From assembly GCF_006636205.1 (NCBI RefSeq), contig NZ_VIGB01000003.1:1736001-1800000 (forward strand): DNA of 64,000 bases. Reading direction: 5' to 3'. A model generated the notes under the pieces. The model was not told where the DNA came from, did no database searches, and was given only the letters and a program-made list of their open reading frames with translations. Origin of the DNA: Kitasatospora acidiphila (GTDB lineage Bacteria; Actinomycetota; Actinomycetes; Streptomycetales; Streptomycetaceae). The position numbers and the translations under genes were made by a program. Positions 35,798-43,910 of the stretch are shown here, piece after piece (position 1 is the first letter of the stretch; every line of letters starts with the position of its first letter).

Positions 35798-36586
35798 CTA
35801 TGCGGCCTTGAGGGTGCCGCCGTCGATGACGTAGTCGGCGCCGTGGATGTTGGCGGCGCGCTCGGACAGCAGGAAGGCGACCAGGTCCGCCACCTCTTCG
35901 GGCTGCGTGAGGCGTCCCGAGGCCATGCCGAACTTCCCTGGGAGACCGGCGAGGAGGTCGCCGTGGTTGATGCCGAACGCCGCGGCCACCTGGCCGCCGA
36001 ACCCGTTCGGGTCGGTCCATATCGGGCTCGCGGTGACGCCCGGCGAGACGGTGTTGACCCGGACGCCGCGCGGCGCCAATTCCTCGCTGAGCCGCTTGCC
36101 GAACTGTGTCAGCGCGGCCTTGGCCTCGGCATATCCGACCGGGGATCCGGTGGGCACGCGGGCGTTGATCGACGAGATGTTCACGATGGCGCCCTTGCGC
36201 TCCAGGATGCTCGGCAGGGCGGCCCTGGTCGTCCAGACCGCGCTGAACAGGTTGAGGTCGAAGACGGCTTGCCACTGCTCGTCGCCGGTGTCCAGGAAGC
36301 CGGCGAGGGAGAACTTGTCCGGGTCACCGGCGCCGACGTTGTTGACGAGGAAGTCGATCCCGCCGACTTCTGCGATTGCCTGGTGGGCCACCGTCGTCGC
36401 CCCCTCCCGGGTGCTCAGGTCGGTGGCTATGACGGCGGCGGCCGCCTTCTCCAGCTCCGGGGTGATGGTGCGGGCGGCGCCCACCACCTTGACGCCCTCC
36501 GCCGCCAGCGCCTGGGCGATGGCGAGGCCGATGCCGCGGCTCGCGCCGGTCACGAGGGCGGTCTTGCCGGTGATTCCGAGGTCCAT
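35798..36586 (-). CDS. Short-chain dehydrogenase/reductase (SDR)
   Basis: The 262-residue NAD(P)-dependent oxidoreductase has cofactor motif TGASRGIG, NNVG, catalytic Ser in NISSINA and YAEAK (YxxxK), with SPGVTASPI after it. AAGGGA precedes ATG 36586. The TetR gene lies just upstream on the same strand, and both promoters carry the same TTGA-N8-TCAA motif. The SDR is therefore the likely target of that repressor. Confidence 0.94.
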   Translation of the reverse strand: MDLGITGKTALVTGASRGIGLAIAQALAAEGVKVVGAARTITPELEKAAAAVIATDLSTREGATTVAHQAIAEVGGIDFLVNNVGAGDPDKFSLAGFLDTGDEQWQAVFDLNLFSAVWTTRAALPSILERKGAIVNISSINARVPTGSPVGYAEAKAALTQFGKRLSEELAPRGVRVNTVSPGVTASPIWTDPNGFGGQVAAAFGINHGDLLAGLPGKFGMASGRLTQPEEVADLVAFLLSERAANIHGADYVIDGGTLKAA

Positions 36587-36599
36587 GAGGGTCCCTTTC

Positions 36600-36615
36600 T
36601 TGAACTACAGGTCAA
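36600..36615 (-). promoter_or_regulatory. Candidate TetR operator at the SDR promoter
   Basis: TTGAACTACAGGTCAA, a TTGA-N8-TCAA inverted repeat 14 bases before the SDR start. It matches 13 of 16 bases of the motif at 37253-37268. Confidence 0.65.
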
Positions 36616-36656
36616 AAATTGGGCCGTAGAAATGCCCCCGTCGGGGGCAGGGTGGA

Positions 36657-37232
36657 TCAGAGGCCGGCGAGAGCGGTGTCGATGATCTGGTACAGGACCG
36701 GCCCGTCGAACGTCCTGACCATGACGCGCAGGCCCACGATGGTGTTCATCAGGAACCGCGCCTGGGCGTTCGCGTCAACGTCGGCAGCAACATCGCCGTC
36801 GAGCCGGCCCTTCTCGATGCGCCCGGCGAGCAGCTGGATGCTGCATTCCACCATGCGGCGCACCGCCAGGGCAGCCTCCTCGTCCTGCGCACCGAGCTCC
36901 AGCTCGGTGTTCATGGCAAGGCAGCCGCGCCGGACCGGCCCGTTGAGGTCCGCCTCCACAAGGAGCACCAGGTAGGCGCGGATGCACTCTTTGGCGGTGC
37001 CCGGTCGCGCGAGGACCTCCTCGGTCAGCTCGGAACCGACGCGGCCGTATCGATCGAGTGCCTTGCCGAACAACTCCCGCTTGGAGCCGAAGGCGTGGTA
37101 CAGGCTGCCCTTCGCCACGCCGGTGGCCTCGGCCAAGTCGGCGGGCGAGGTGCCGGCGTAGCCGTTGGTCCAGAACGTCTCCATCGCCTGTGCGATGACG
37201 ACGTCCGGTTCGAAGCTCTTCGGCCTGCCCAT
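36657..37232 (-). CDS. TetR/AcrR family regulator of the SDR gene
   Basis: ATG 37232 (MGRPKSFEPD) is the usual start for this subfamily. The 191-residue repressor has helix-turn-helix VVIAQAMETFWTNGYAGTSPADLAEATGVAKGSLYHAFGSKRELFGKAL. A Cys sits in VRRGCLAMNTELE, as in relatives that sense electrophiles or quinones through their SDR partner. Candidate operators lie before this gene and before the SDR gene. Confidence 0.92.
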   Translation of the reverse strand: MGRPKSFEPDVVIAQAMETFWTNGYAGTSPADLAEATGVAKGSLYHAFGSKRELFGKALDRYGRVGSELTEEVLARPGTAKECIRAYLVLLVEADLNGPVRRGCLAMNTELELGAQDEEAALAVRRMVECSIQLLAGRIEKGRLDGDVAADVDANAQARFLMNTIVGLRVMVRTFDGPVLYQIIDTALAGL

Positions 37233-37252
37233 GGTTGGACGGTAGCCGGTAT

Positions 37253-37268
37253 TTGACCTAGGGGTCAA
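37253..37268 (-). promoter_or_regulatory. Candidate TetR operator at the TetR promoter
   Basis: TTGACCTAGGGGTCAA, an inverted repeat 21 bases before the TetR start. It overlaps the stop codon of the next methyltransferase gene. Confidence 0.7.
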
Positions 37269-37921
37269 CAACCATTGTTCGCCTTGTGGAAGAGCAGGCA
37301 GGCGTGGGGGACGCGGGCCTCGGGATCCTCCAGGAGCTGGGCCTGCGTCATGAATCCCGAATGGGTGGCGAGTTCGGCGATGCGGTCGGGCTGGAGGAGG
37401 TGGACGTCGAGAGCCATGGGGTGGCCGCCGTAGCCCTCGCGCTTGCGCCGGACTTCGTCGCCGACATGGAAGCCGAGCAGCAGGTGGCCGCCCGGGGCCA
37501 GGGCCCGGTGGAACTCGGCGAAGGCGGTGGGGAGTTCAGCGGGCGGGAGGTGGATGATCGAGTACCAGGCCACGATGCCGGCGAGTTGGCCGTCGGGGAG
37601 GTCGAGAGCGGTCATGGTGCCGGTGTCGAACCGCAGATGGGGGTGGTCGCGCCGAGCCACCTCGACCATCCCCGGTGAGAGGTCGATCCCGCCTACGTCC
37701 AGGCCGAGTTGATGCAGATGCGCCGTCACATGACCGGGTCCGCAACCCACATCAGCCACCGGACCGCCACCCGAGGCGAGCACGAACTCGGCAAACGCAC
37801 CGAGCATGCCGCGCCCCAACTTGTCGCGCTGGAAGGCGGGTCGCACGAAGGCGGCGTAGTCGACGGCGACGGTGTCGTAGGAGGTGCGCGTCTCGGTGAG
37901 GTAGGTGGGCTCCTCAATCAT
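37265..37921 (-). CDS. SAM-dependent methyltransferase
   Basis: The 218-residue enzyme has YDTVAVDYAAFVRPAF, motif I GPVADVGCGPGHVTAHLHQLGLDVGGIDLS, and FHRALAPGGHLLLGFHVGDEVRRKREGYGGHPMALDVHL. It resembles the trans-aconitate/ubiquinone-type class I methyltransferases. ATG 37921 is chosen by homology (MIEEPTYLTETRTSYD). ATG 37933 is in frame and neither has a clear ribosome site. The DNA upstream is a graveyard of gene fragments. Confidence 0.9.
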   Translation of the reverse strand: MIEEPTYLTETRTSYDTVAVDYAAFVRPAFQRDKLGRGMLGAFAEFVLASGGGPVADVGCGPGHVTAHLHQLGLDVGGIDLSPGMVEVARRDHPHLRFDTGTMTALDLPDGQLAGIVAWYSIIHLPPAELPTAFAEFHRALAPGGHLLLGFHVGDEVRRKREGYGGHPMALDVHLLQPDRIAELATHSGFMTQAQLLEDPEARVPHACLLFHKANNGC

Positions 37922-38012
37922 GCGAGTGACCATACCGGCGAGGTGGTGTCGGGCCGTCGGCACCCGGTGGAGGCCGGCTACTCCCCGGTGTTGTTGCCCA
38001 AGCACAGGATGT

Positions 38013-38153
38013 AAGGGCACCGCGAACACCCTGGCCTCACTAAGGTCGATCCGGGCTGCCCGACCGGACGGCGCCCCGGTCTACGTGATCCTGGACAACC
38101 TCTCCACCCACAACGGCAAAAAGATCCTCCGCTGGGCGAAGGACAACAACGTC
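38013..38153 (+). pseudogene. IS630-family transposase remnant
   Basis: An in-frame piece of 47 residues reads KGTANTLASLRSIRAARPDG, then APVYVILDNLSTHNGKKILRW. The DNLSTHN motif with the second catalytic Asp is typical of IS630 DDE transposases. Neither terminus nor inverted repeats are preserved, so the element is dead. Confidence 0.75.
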
Positions 38154-38252
38154 CACTCTGCGCCCGAATCCGCAGCGAGAAGGGCCTGCGCTGGGGCGGA
38201 CGACCGGCGAAAGTCGCGTGACTCTACCAATGGCACCGGCGACACTGACGCC

Positions 38253-38340
38253 ATGACTGGTTCTGCACTGCCTCGACTGCTTCGACCGCGTGCCCTGAGG
38301 CCCGGAGATCTGGTTGTCATCGCATCGCTGTCCGGTCCGG
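38253..38340 (+). pseudogene. 5' fragment of an S66 LD-carboxypeptidase gene
   Basis: ATG 38253 opens LPRLLRPRALRPGDLVVIASLSGP, the standard N-terminus of S66 (microcin C resistance/LD-carboxypeptidase) proteins, then breaks into an unrelated coding fragment. Only about 29 residues remain. Confidence 0.6.
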
Positions 38341-38520
38341 AGCGGCATCCGCCCGCTCGACCTGAAGGCGCTGCTCGACCTGTACAGCGTGGTGAATCCG
38401 CAGGAACGTGATGGCTGGCTCGCCCTCGCCCGGGAGGGACGCCATCAGCGATGGTGGCGGATGTTGGAGGATCAGCTTCCCCAGGACTTCTTGGACCTGA
38501 TCGGACTTGAGGAAGACGAA
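38341..38520 (+). pseudogene. Internal fragment of an XRE/DUF5753 regulator gene
   Basis: About 60 residues read SGIRPLDLKALLDLYSVVNP, QERDGWLALAREGRHQRWW and QDFLDLIGLEEDE. This spans the end of an XRE helix-turn-helix and the start of DUF5753, as in the many Scr1-type regulators of Streptomyces. Both ends are missing. Confidence 0.7.
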
Positions 38521-38688
38521 GGGATCACCCGGTCACCCGAAGCCGAGGCCACCCGTACCGGTTGGAGTCCAGCCGGCGGGTGTGCCTCACGCGTCACCGT
38601 CATCGACCTGGTCAAAGTCATCGGACGGTCGCCCGGAGCGGGGCGCTGTCGCCTGGCCGGAGCCCGGGCCGTCACCTTCGCCGGTAGG

Positions 38689-39507
38689 TCACGTGCCGGG
38701 CCGCCGCCCCCGGAGCGGCGTGAGACTCTGGGCGCGGACCCAGCCTGACCAGCCGTTCGAGCAGATGATGTTTGCCCAGCCGCTCGCCTCGTCGGAGACT
38801 TGTACTTCGAGTCCGGCGTTGAGTTGCGAGACGGGGGCCCGCGCCGGGTCGGGAGTGCTCCAGGCGGGTTCGCCTCCCTTGGCGATGCGATGAGTCGGCT
38901 GCCACGCGTGCGCGGCGTTCGGCGGTGGCGGCGGAGACGGAGGCGGAGAGGCTTCGGGGGGTGGCCCGAGGCCTTGCTTCTCCGGCGCCGCGGCCCGTGC
39001 CTCGGGGCGCGCTTCTCCCGTCCCGGCTGGCGCCGAGGCCACTTTGGACTCGGCTTCCTCCAGGGAGCGCTGGGCCTCGGCCATCAAACGTTCGGCCTCC
39101 TGGAGCTCGGATGCCTGGGTCCCGGCCTCTGCGCCGACTTCATCGAGGAACGTGACGGCGCGGGCCATCTCCGCGGCAACGCCGACGAACGACTGTCGTG
39201 AAAGCCCCTCCAGGTACAGCGTCATGCGCACCTGGATCGCCTGACTCGTGGCCGTGCAGTGCAGCAGGCCGGATCGCGCCTGGGCACACGCGTGCGCGAG
39301 CCGGTCCAGCGGAAACAGCGACGCGGCCGCATCGCCCGGCCGCCACGGTGGATGCCATTCGAGGACAAGTTCCACCTCGTCGGGGCTCTTCTCCTGTGCG
39401 GTGATCTCTGCGGGTGTCATTCCTTCAAATGTCACGCTCAAACCGCCCGGTACCCCGCGCACCGGCCCGTCCGCGCCCCACCGTGCGATCAGCTCGCTCC
39501 ATCCCAT
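38689..39507 (-). CDS. Uncharacterised protein with coiled coil and C-terminal SH3-like domain
   Basis: The 272-residue protein has an excellent GAGGAGGA before ATG 39507. The N-terminal 120 residues form a mixed domain (VTFEGMTPAEITAQ, VELVLEWHPPWRPGDAAASLFPLDRLAHACA, SQAIQVRMTLYLEGL). Residues about 120-155 are a coiled coil (ASELQEAERLMAEAQRSLEEAE), then a Pro-rich linker (PPPEASPPPSPPPPP). The last 60 residues (AWSTPDPARAPVSQLNAGLEVQVSDEASGWANIICSNGWSGWV) look like a bacterial SH3 fold. No signal peptide or TM helix. It lies 11 bases downstream of the surface protein gene on the same strand, so the two form an operon. Family not recognised. Confidence 0.82.
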   Translation of the reverse strand: MGWSELIARWGADGPVRGVPGGLSVTFEGMTPAEITAQEKSPDEVELVLEWHPPWRPGDAAASLFPLDRLAHACAQARSGLLHCTATSQAIQVRMTLYLEGLSRQSFVGVAAEMARAVTFLDEVGAEAGTQASELQEAERLMAEAQRSLEEAESKVASAPAGTGEARPEARAAAPEKQGLGPPPEASPPPSPPPPPNAAHAWQPTHRIAKGGEPAWSTPDPARAPVSQLNAGLEVQVSDEASGWANIICSNGWSGWVRAQSLTPLRGRRPGT

Positions 39508-39518
39508 CTCGTCCTCCT

Positions 39519-41312
39519 CTACTGGTCGATCCCGATGATCGACCCGTCACTGCCGTAGCTGTACGAAGGAGCTGGGCGGTGCCACGTCCCTTCCGGCAGG
39601 TTTCCTGCCGCGAGGCAGTTCTGATGGGTCCGTTCACGCCTGTCGTAGAGGCTTTGTGCGTCACGGCGCAGGTCGTCGATCTCTGCCGCCCGTCGGCCGA
39701 GGTCGTCGTCGTACCCTTTCGCAGCCCCATCGATCGCGTCGCTCAGTGCCCTGGTGAACTGCACCATGTCCAGTCCCAGTTGCCGCAGCCTTGGCAGCTT
39801 CGAGTACGGGATGCGGATGGAGTACTCCGGGAAGTCCACTTGCACGTTCGTACCCGGGATTGTCTCGGAAAACGCCGGTATGGTCACTTTCAAACCCTGG
39901 AAGTTGTTGTAGATTTTCCGGGCGAGCCCGAAGAGCCGCCATGCCCGGATCCCCCTGGCGGCCACCGTCGTCGCCAGAGTGCCCACCGCGCCGATCATCG
40001 TGGCGAGTGAGCTGTAGAACCCCATTCCCAGGAGCATATTGGTGCCACCGGCAGCCACCTCCGCGTCGTAGTGCGCAATACGCCAGCGAAGTTCCGCGGC
40101 CTTGCTTCGCATCTCCGCGGCCGTGACTTCGAAATTCGCCTTGTGCAGGCTGACGTCATTCCGTTCGTCGACCGCCTGCCGCATCTCGTTCAGCGTCCGG
40201 TTCAGGTCCTGGTCAAGCTGTAGGAGCAAGTCCCCGCACTCCCCCTGATTCCGCGGCTCGAACCCGTCGTCTCCGACCGGCGGACGGCGCCGGCGGCGGT
40301 TCAATGCGAGCAGTCCGGCGATGGCCGCCGCTGCCGCGGCTCCCAGGCCCGCCACGAGCGGCAACACGGAGGATCCACCACCCGTCGGATGGGTACCGGG
40401 TAACTCGGACCCCTGGCTGGGAGCGAGCGACGGAGACTGTGCGGTCTGGCCGGCCCCGGCCCTGGTGAACAACACGGTCGGGGAGTCCGCACTCACGTTG
40501 TTGACGGTGTCGCTCGCCTTCACGCTCACCTGGTGGTCGCCGACCGACACACCGCCAAGACTCAGGGTGTTCCCGGTCGCGCCGGGCTGTACCTGTCCGT
40601 CGACCGTCCATTCGTAGGTGATGTTGGAGTTGGCGGCTTCACCCGTCACCCCGGCCGAACAGGTCACTTGGCCGGAATCCTGAAGCACGCTGGTGTCGCA
40701 GGTCAGCCCCGCCGCCAGCCCGGCCGGGGCTGACTGCGCAGCGCTGGGTGACGGCTGACCGGATGTTGCGGGAGCAGAAGAGCCGGCTGATGGCTGGCCG
40801 GAGGTCGCGGGAGCAGAAGAACCGGCTGATGGCTGGCCGGAGGTCGCGGGAGCGGTCGGATAGACATTGACTACGAACATGCCCTGGATATTGCTGTCAT
40901 TGGCCTCGATGTTCTCGTAGGTGTGGGTGATGCCCAGTTCCAACTTCCCGTCGATCGGCGCAGTGAAGGAGCCGCCGACGCCGATATCGAAAAGCGTGTT
41001 GTTGCCGGCACCGAACCGGCCTTTGAGGTTGTAAGCAAAGAATCCGAGCTGGTAGTACCCGTCCGGGCCCCACGGTTGATTCGAGTTCGGATAATTCAGC
41101 ATGCCCGTGGCGGTGACTGCGAAGCTCTGACCCTTCTTGAGCTGAATCCCCGTGGACAGCCAGCTGCCGGGCTTGACGTCGAAGGTCTGGGCCTGCGCGC
41201 CGGCAGGTACCGGAACCGCCCAGACGAACACGGTGAGGACAGCGGCGAGCAGCGCAAGGATCCGAAAGTGCGCCGCGTGCGGAGGCGGTGCTTGTGGCGG
41301 TTGAGAAGTCAT
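39519..41312 (-). CDS. Membrane-anchored protein with LecA-like and Ig-like extracytoplasmic domains and a cytosolic coiled coil
   Basis: A 597-residue protein with a signal peptide (residues 1-41, ending GAQA). Residues about 42-150 (FDVKPGSWLSTGIQLKKGQSF, NQPWGPDGYYQLG, FDIGVGGSFTAPIDGKLELGI, IEANDSNIQGMFVVNVYP) resemble the PA-IL (LecA) galactose-lectin fold. A linker holds three copies of APATSGQPS(A/P)GSS. Then comes an Ig/PKD-like domain (LTCDTSVLQDSGQVTCSAGV...), a TM helix (VLPLVAGLGAAAAAAIAGLLAL) with RRRRR stop-transfer, and a cytosolic half that is mostly helical with hydrophobic stretches near AAGGTNMLLGMGFYSSLATMIGAVGTLATTVAA. GGAAGGG precedes ATG 41312. Orientation: lectin-like part outside, coiled coil inside. 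A sensor or adhesion role is likely but unproven. Confidence 0.82.
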   Translation of the reverse strand: MTSQPPQAPPPHAAHFRILALLAAVLTVFVWAVPVPAGAQAQTFDVKPGSWLSTGIQLKKGQSFAVTATGMLNYPNSNQPWGPDGYYQLGFFAYNLKGRFGAGNNTLFDIGVGGSFTAPIDGKLELGITHTYENIEANDSNIQGMFVVNVYPTAPATSGQPSAGSSAPATSGQPSAGSSAPATSGQPSPSAAQSAPAGLAAGLTCDTSVLQDSGQVTCSAGVTGEAANSNITYEWTVDGQVQPGATGNTLSLGGVSVGDHQVSVKASDTVNNVSADSPTVLFTRAGAGQTAQSPSLAPSQGSELPGTHPTGGGSSVLPLVAGLGAAAAAAIAGLLALNRRRRRPPVGDDGFEPRNQGECGDLLLQLDQDLNRTLNEMRQAVDERNDVSLHKANFEVTAAEMRSKAAELRWRIAHYDAEVAAGGTNMLLGMGFYSSLATMIGAVGTLATTVAARGIRAWRLFGLARKIYNNFQGLKVTIPAFSETIPGTNVQVDFPEYSIRIPYSKLPRLRQLGLDMVQFTRALSDAIDGAAKGYDDDLGRRAAEIDDLRRDAQSLYDRRERTHQNCLAAGNLPEGTWHRPAPSYSYGSDGSIIGIDQ

Positions 41313-41530
41313 GGACAAGCGCCCTTCCCGGGCTGCGCGGCCGAGGTTCTCGGAGTCGACGAAAGCAGCCGACTGACGGTCGACCGAAGCTCGATCACCG
41401 GCTCCGCGCGAGCACCGTCGGCGAACGCGCCGATCACTGCACACCCACGAGCGAGCCGCTCGATCACGCGTTGGGCGGCCACCAGGCAGGTGGTCAAACC
41501 CCCGTGCTCGGCCCCCCACAGGTCCAGCAT
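41309..41530 (-). CDS. Possible small protein or truncated gene upstream of the surface protein
   Basis: The reading frame MLDLWGAEHGGLTTCLVAAQRVIERLARGCAVIGAFADG...PVIELRSTVSRLLSS looks protein-like. It ends with an ATGA overlap with the start of the surface protein gene, as coupled genes do. Sequence upstream of ATG 41530 in the same frame also looks coding for a short way, then meets the truncated end of the opposed MmyB fragment. The gene may therefore have lost its 5' end at that junction. No family recognised. Confidence 0.4.
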   Translation of the reverse strand: MLDLWGAEHGGLTTCLVAAQRVIERLARGCAVIGAFADGARAEPVIELRSTVSRLLSSTPRTSAAQPGKGACP

Positions 41531-41587
41531 GGGCCGGGCGGCGGCGAACCGCACGCCAGCAGCCGATATCGGACGCGCGGGAGCGAG

Positions 41588-42235
41588 GTGGTGGACGCGC
41601 TGGCCCGCGCGCTGCGGCTCGACCCGGTGGAACGCGAGCACCTGAACGACCTGCTGGCCCGCCCCGGCACGGTGCGGCAGACCACCGCCGCCCCGCAGCG
41701 GGTGCGCCCGGGCCTGCACTTGATGCTGCAGACCCTGGAGCACGTCCCGGCGTTCGTCCTCGGCCGGCGCACCGATGTGCTGGCCGCCAACCGGCTGGCC
41801 CGCGAGGTGCTGACCGACTTCGACGCGCTGCCGGCCACCCAGCGCAACTTGGCCCGCTACTACCTGCTCGACCCCACCGCCCGGGAGAAGGTCGGCGACT
41901 GGGCCCGGATCGCCGCCGAGACCGTGGCGATCCTGCGACTTGAGGCCGGCCGCTATCCGAACGACCGCCGGCTGGCCGATCTGGTCGGCGAACTCACCCT
42001 GCGCTGCCCCGAGTTCACCACCTGGTGGAATGACCACAAGGTGCTGCGCCGCACCCACGGCAGCAAGTCCTACGTGCACCCCGAGGTCGGCGAGCTGCAC
42101 TTCGCCTACGAGTCCTTCCAGCCCCCGGGCGATCCCGACCAGACCCTGTGCGTCTACAACGTCGAGCCGGGCTCGCCCACCGCCGACGCGCTGCGGCTGC
42201 TGGCCAGTTGGACGGCCGATCCGGCCACTCGGTGA
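41588..42235 (+). pseudogene. MmyB-like regulator lacking its DNA-binding domain
   Basis: Encodes the C-terminal four fifths of an XRE/MmyB-like regulator: VVDALARALRLDPVEREHLNDLLARPG, PAFVLGRRTDVLAANRLAREVLTDFDALPATQRNLARYYLLDPTAREKVGDW, and the closing ligand-binding part HPEVGELHFAYESFQPPGDPDQTLCVYNVEPGSPTADALRLL. The usual N-terminal helix-turn-helix (LRREEVAQLAG...) is absent upstream. Family sequence begins abruptly near 41575. A GTG at 41588 could still start a headless protein. Confidence 0.75.
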
Positions 42236-42295
42236 CCCTTGCGAGGACGAGCACGATCGAGCTGGGGCGTGCCGGCCTGACGATTTTTGCGGGTG

Positions 42296-42904
42296 TCAGC
42301 GCCGTGCGACCTCGCCTGCGTGGAGGGCACCCATCACTCGTTCGACGGTCTCCTGGACTTCGCCGACCGGAGCCGCGTAGCCGATGGCGCCACGCGCGGC
42401 ATCCTCCCGGAGCATCCGGGTGATCGCCCAGGCGGCAAGATACTGCGATGCCAGGCAGCCGCCCGCCGTGGCGATGTTCCCCTCTGCGTGGAAAGGTGCG
42501 TCCAGTACGGTGACGTCGCAGGCCTCGACATAGGGCCGGCTCGTCATGTCCGTACAGACTGGCATCCCAGCCAGCAGCCCGAGTCGTGCGAGCACCAGCG
42601 CGCCAGAGCACTGCGAACCGATCAGCTGCCGCGACGGGTCGAGCCGCAGCATGGCGAGCAGCCGGTCATCGGCGACCACGTCGCGCGTCTTCACCCCACT
42701 GCCGATCAGCACGACGTCAGCCTCGGTGACGAACTCCATCGGACGCTGCCCGGTCACCTCGACTCCGTTCATCGACGTGACCACGGGCACGGGCGTAGTG
42801 ATGAAGGCCTCAAGGCCGTCTTTGCGACACCGGTTGATCAGCGCTGAGGCGATGAAAGTGTCGAGCTCGTTGAACCCGTCGAAGGTGACCACGGCTACCT
42901 GCAT
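42296..42904 (-). CDS. DJ-1/PfpI family protein
   Basis: The 202-residue glutamine-amidotransferase-like protein begins VAVVTFDGFNELDTFIASALINRC, with nucleophile elbow GSQCSGALVLARLGLL (Cys) and the His/Glu side in DAPFHAEGNIATAGGCLASQYLA. GGGAG precedes ATG 42904. Such single-domain proteins act in stress defence or isonitrile hydration. The exact reaction is unknown. Confidence 0.92.
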   Translation of the reverse strand: MQVAVVTFDGFNELDTFIASALINRCRKDGLEAFITTPVPVVTSMNGVEVTGQRPMEFVTEADVVLIGSGVKTRDVVADDRLLAMLRLDPSRQLIGSQCSGALVLARLGLLAGMPVCTDMTSRPYVEACDVTVLDAPFHAEGNIATAGGCLASQYLAAWAITRMLREDAARGAIGYAAPVGEVQETVERVMGALHAGEVARR

Positions 42905-43011
42905 CGCTGCTACTCCCTGAATATGACGTCGGGGCATCAAGCCTCTCCATGTGCCGAGCCCGAGTCGCGGGCCAATCGGCGGCCGGTGGCATGCCTGCCA
43001 CTGCTCTCCAC

Positions 43012-43662
43012 TCAGAGCCGCGGCGCGTCCGGCGCGGCGGCCTCCAGGTCGGCGATGCTCCCCGACATGATCCTCCGCACGTGGTCGGTGATGTGCTCCG
43101 CTGGCCAGTTCCACCAGGCCACCGCGAGCAGCCGGGCGATGTCCTCGTCGTTGTAGCGGGTGCGGATGAGGCGGGCCGGGTTGCCGCCGACGATGGCGTA
43201 GTCGGGCACGTCGCTGGTGACCACGGCGCCGGAGGCGATGATGGCGCCATGTCCGATCCGCACGCCGGGCATGATCGTGGTGCCGTGGCCGAACCAGACG
43301 TCGTTGCCGACGACGGTGTCGCCGCGGTTCGGCAGGCCGGTGAGGAGGTCGAAGTGCTCGGCCCAGGAGCCGCCCATGGTGGGGAACGGGAACGTCGAGG
43401 GGCCGTCCATCCGGTGGTTGGCGCCGTTCATGATGAACCGCACTCCCGTGCCCAGGGCGCAGTACTTGCCGATGATCAGCTTCTCCGGCCCGTAGTGGTA
43501 GAGCACATTGCGCGTCTCGAACGCGGTGGGGTCGTCCGGGTCGTCGTAGTAGGAGTACTCCCCGACCTCGATCAGCGGGGACTTCACCAGCGGCTTGAGC
43601 AGCACCACGCGCGGGTGCTCGGGCATCGGGTGGAGGACCGTCGGGTCGGCAGGCACTGGCAT
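43012..43662 (-). CDS. Vat-type xenobiotic acetyltransferase (left-handed beta-helix)
   Basis: The 216-residue enzyme of the CatB/Vat family acetylates hydroxyl groups of antibiotics such as streptogramin A or chloramphenicol in resistant strains. Diagnostic motifs: IEVGEYSYYDDPDD, VLYHYGPEKLIIGKYCALGTGVRFIMNGANHRMDG (catalytic His in the MNGANH loop), then hexapeptide turns GDTVVGNDVWFGHGTTIMPGVRIGHGAIIASGAVVTSDVPDYAIVGGNPARLI. ATG 43662 follows GAGGAA. Real resistance is not proven, since many chromosomal homologues have unknown substrates. Confidence 0.9.
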   Translation of the reverse strand: MPVPADPTVLHPMPEHPRVVLLKPLVKSPLIEVGEYSYYDDPDDPTAFETRNVLYHYGPEKLIIGKYCALGTGVRFIMNGANHRMDGPSTFPFPTMGGSWAEHFDLLTGLPNRGDTVVGNDVWFGHGTTIMPGVRIGHGAIIASGAVVTSDVPDYAIVGGNPARLIRTRYNDEDIARLLAVAWWNWPAEHITDHVRRIMSGSIADLEAAAPDAPRL

Positions 43663-43910
43663 GGGGGCGCGGTTCCTCGTCGCTAGCGGGTTCGCATCCG
43701 ATCCATGATGGCTGCGCCGCACCTTGCCGGGCCACCGGTTTCGGCGAGGACTGTGTGAGGACATGTCCCAACAACGGGCAGGGGATGAGCCGGAAGTGGT
43801 AGAAGGGAGATGCCCACGAGGCAAGGGCGGGCGGCTTCTTGGCCGCGAGAACGCCCTGCTGACAGCGGGAGCGGAGCGGGAGCAGGATGCGCCACTGAGA
43901 AGGGGGCTGA

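Larger units (their letters stand above)
37934..38688. other. Region of decayed gene fragments
   Basis: No intact gene is seen over about 750 bases. Three recognisable pieces, all on the plus strand, follow each other without full domains (see entries at 38013, 38253 and 38341). After 38520 the reading frame loses meaning until the stop of the next minus-strand gene at 38689. Confidence 0.7.
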
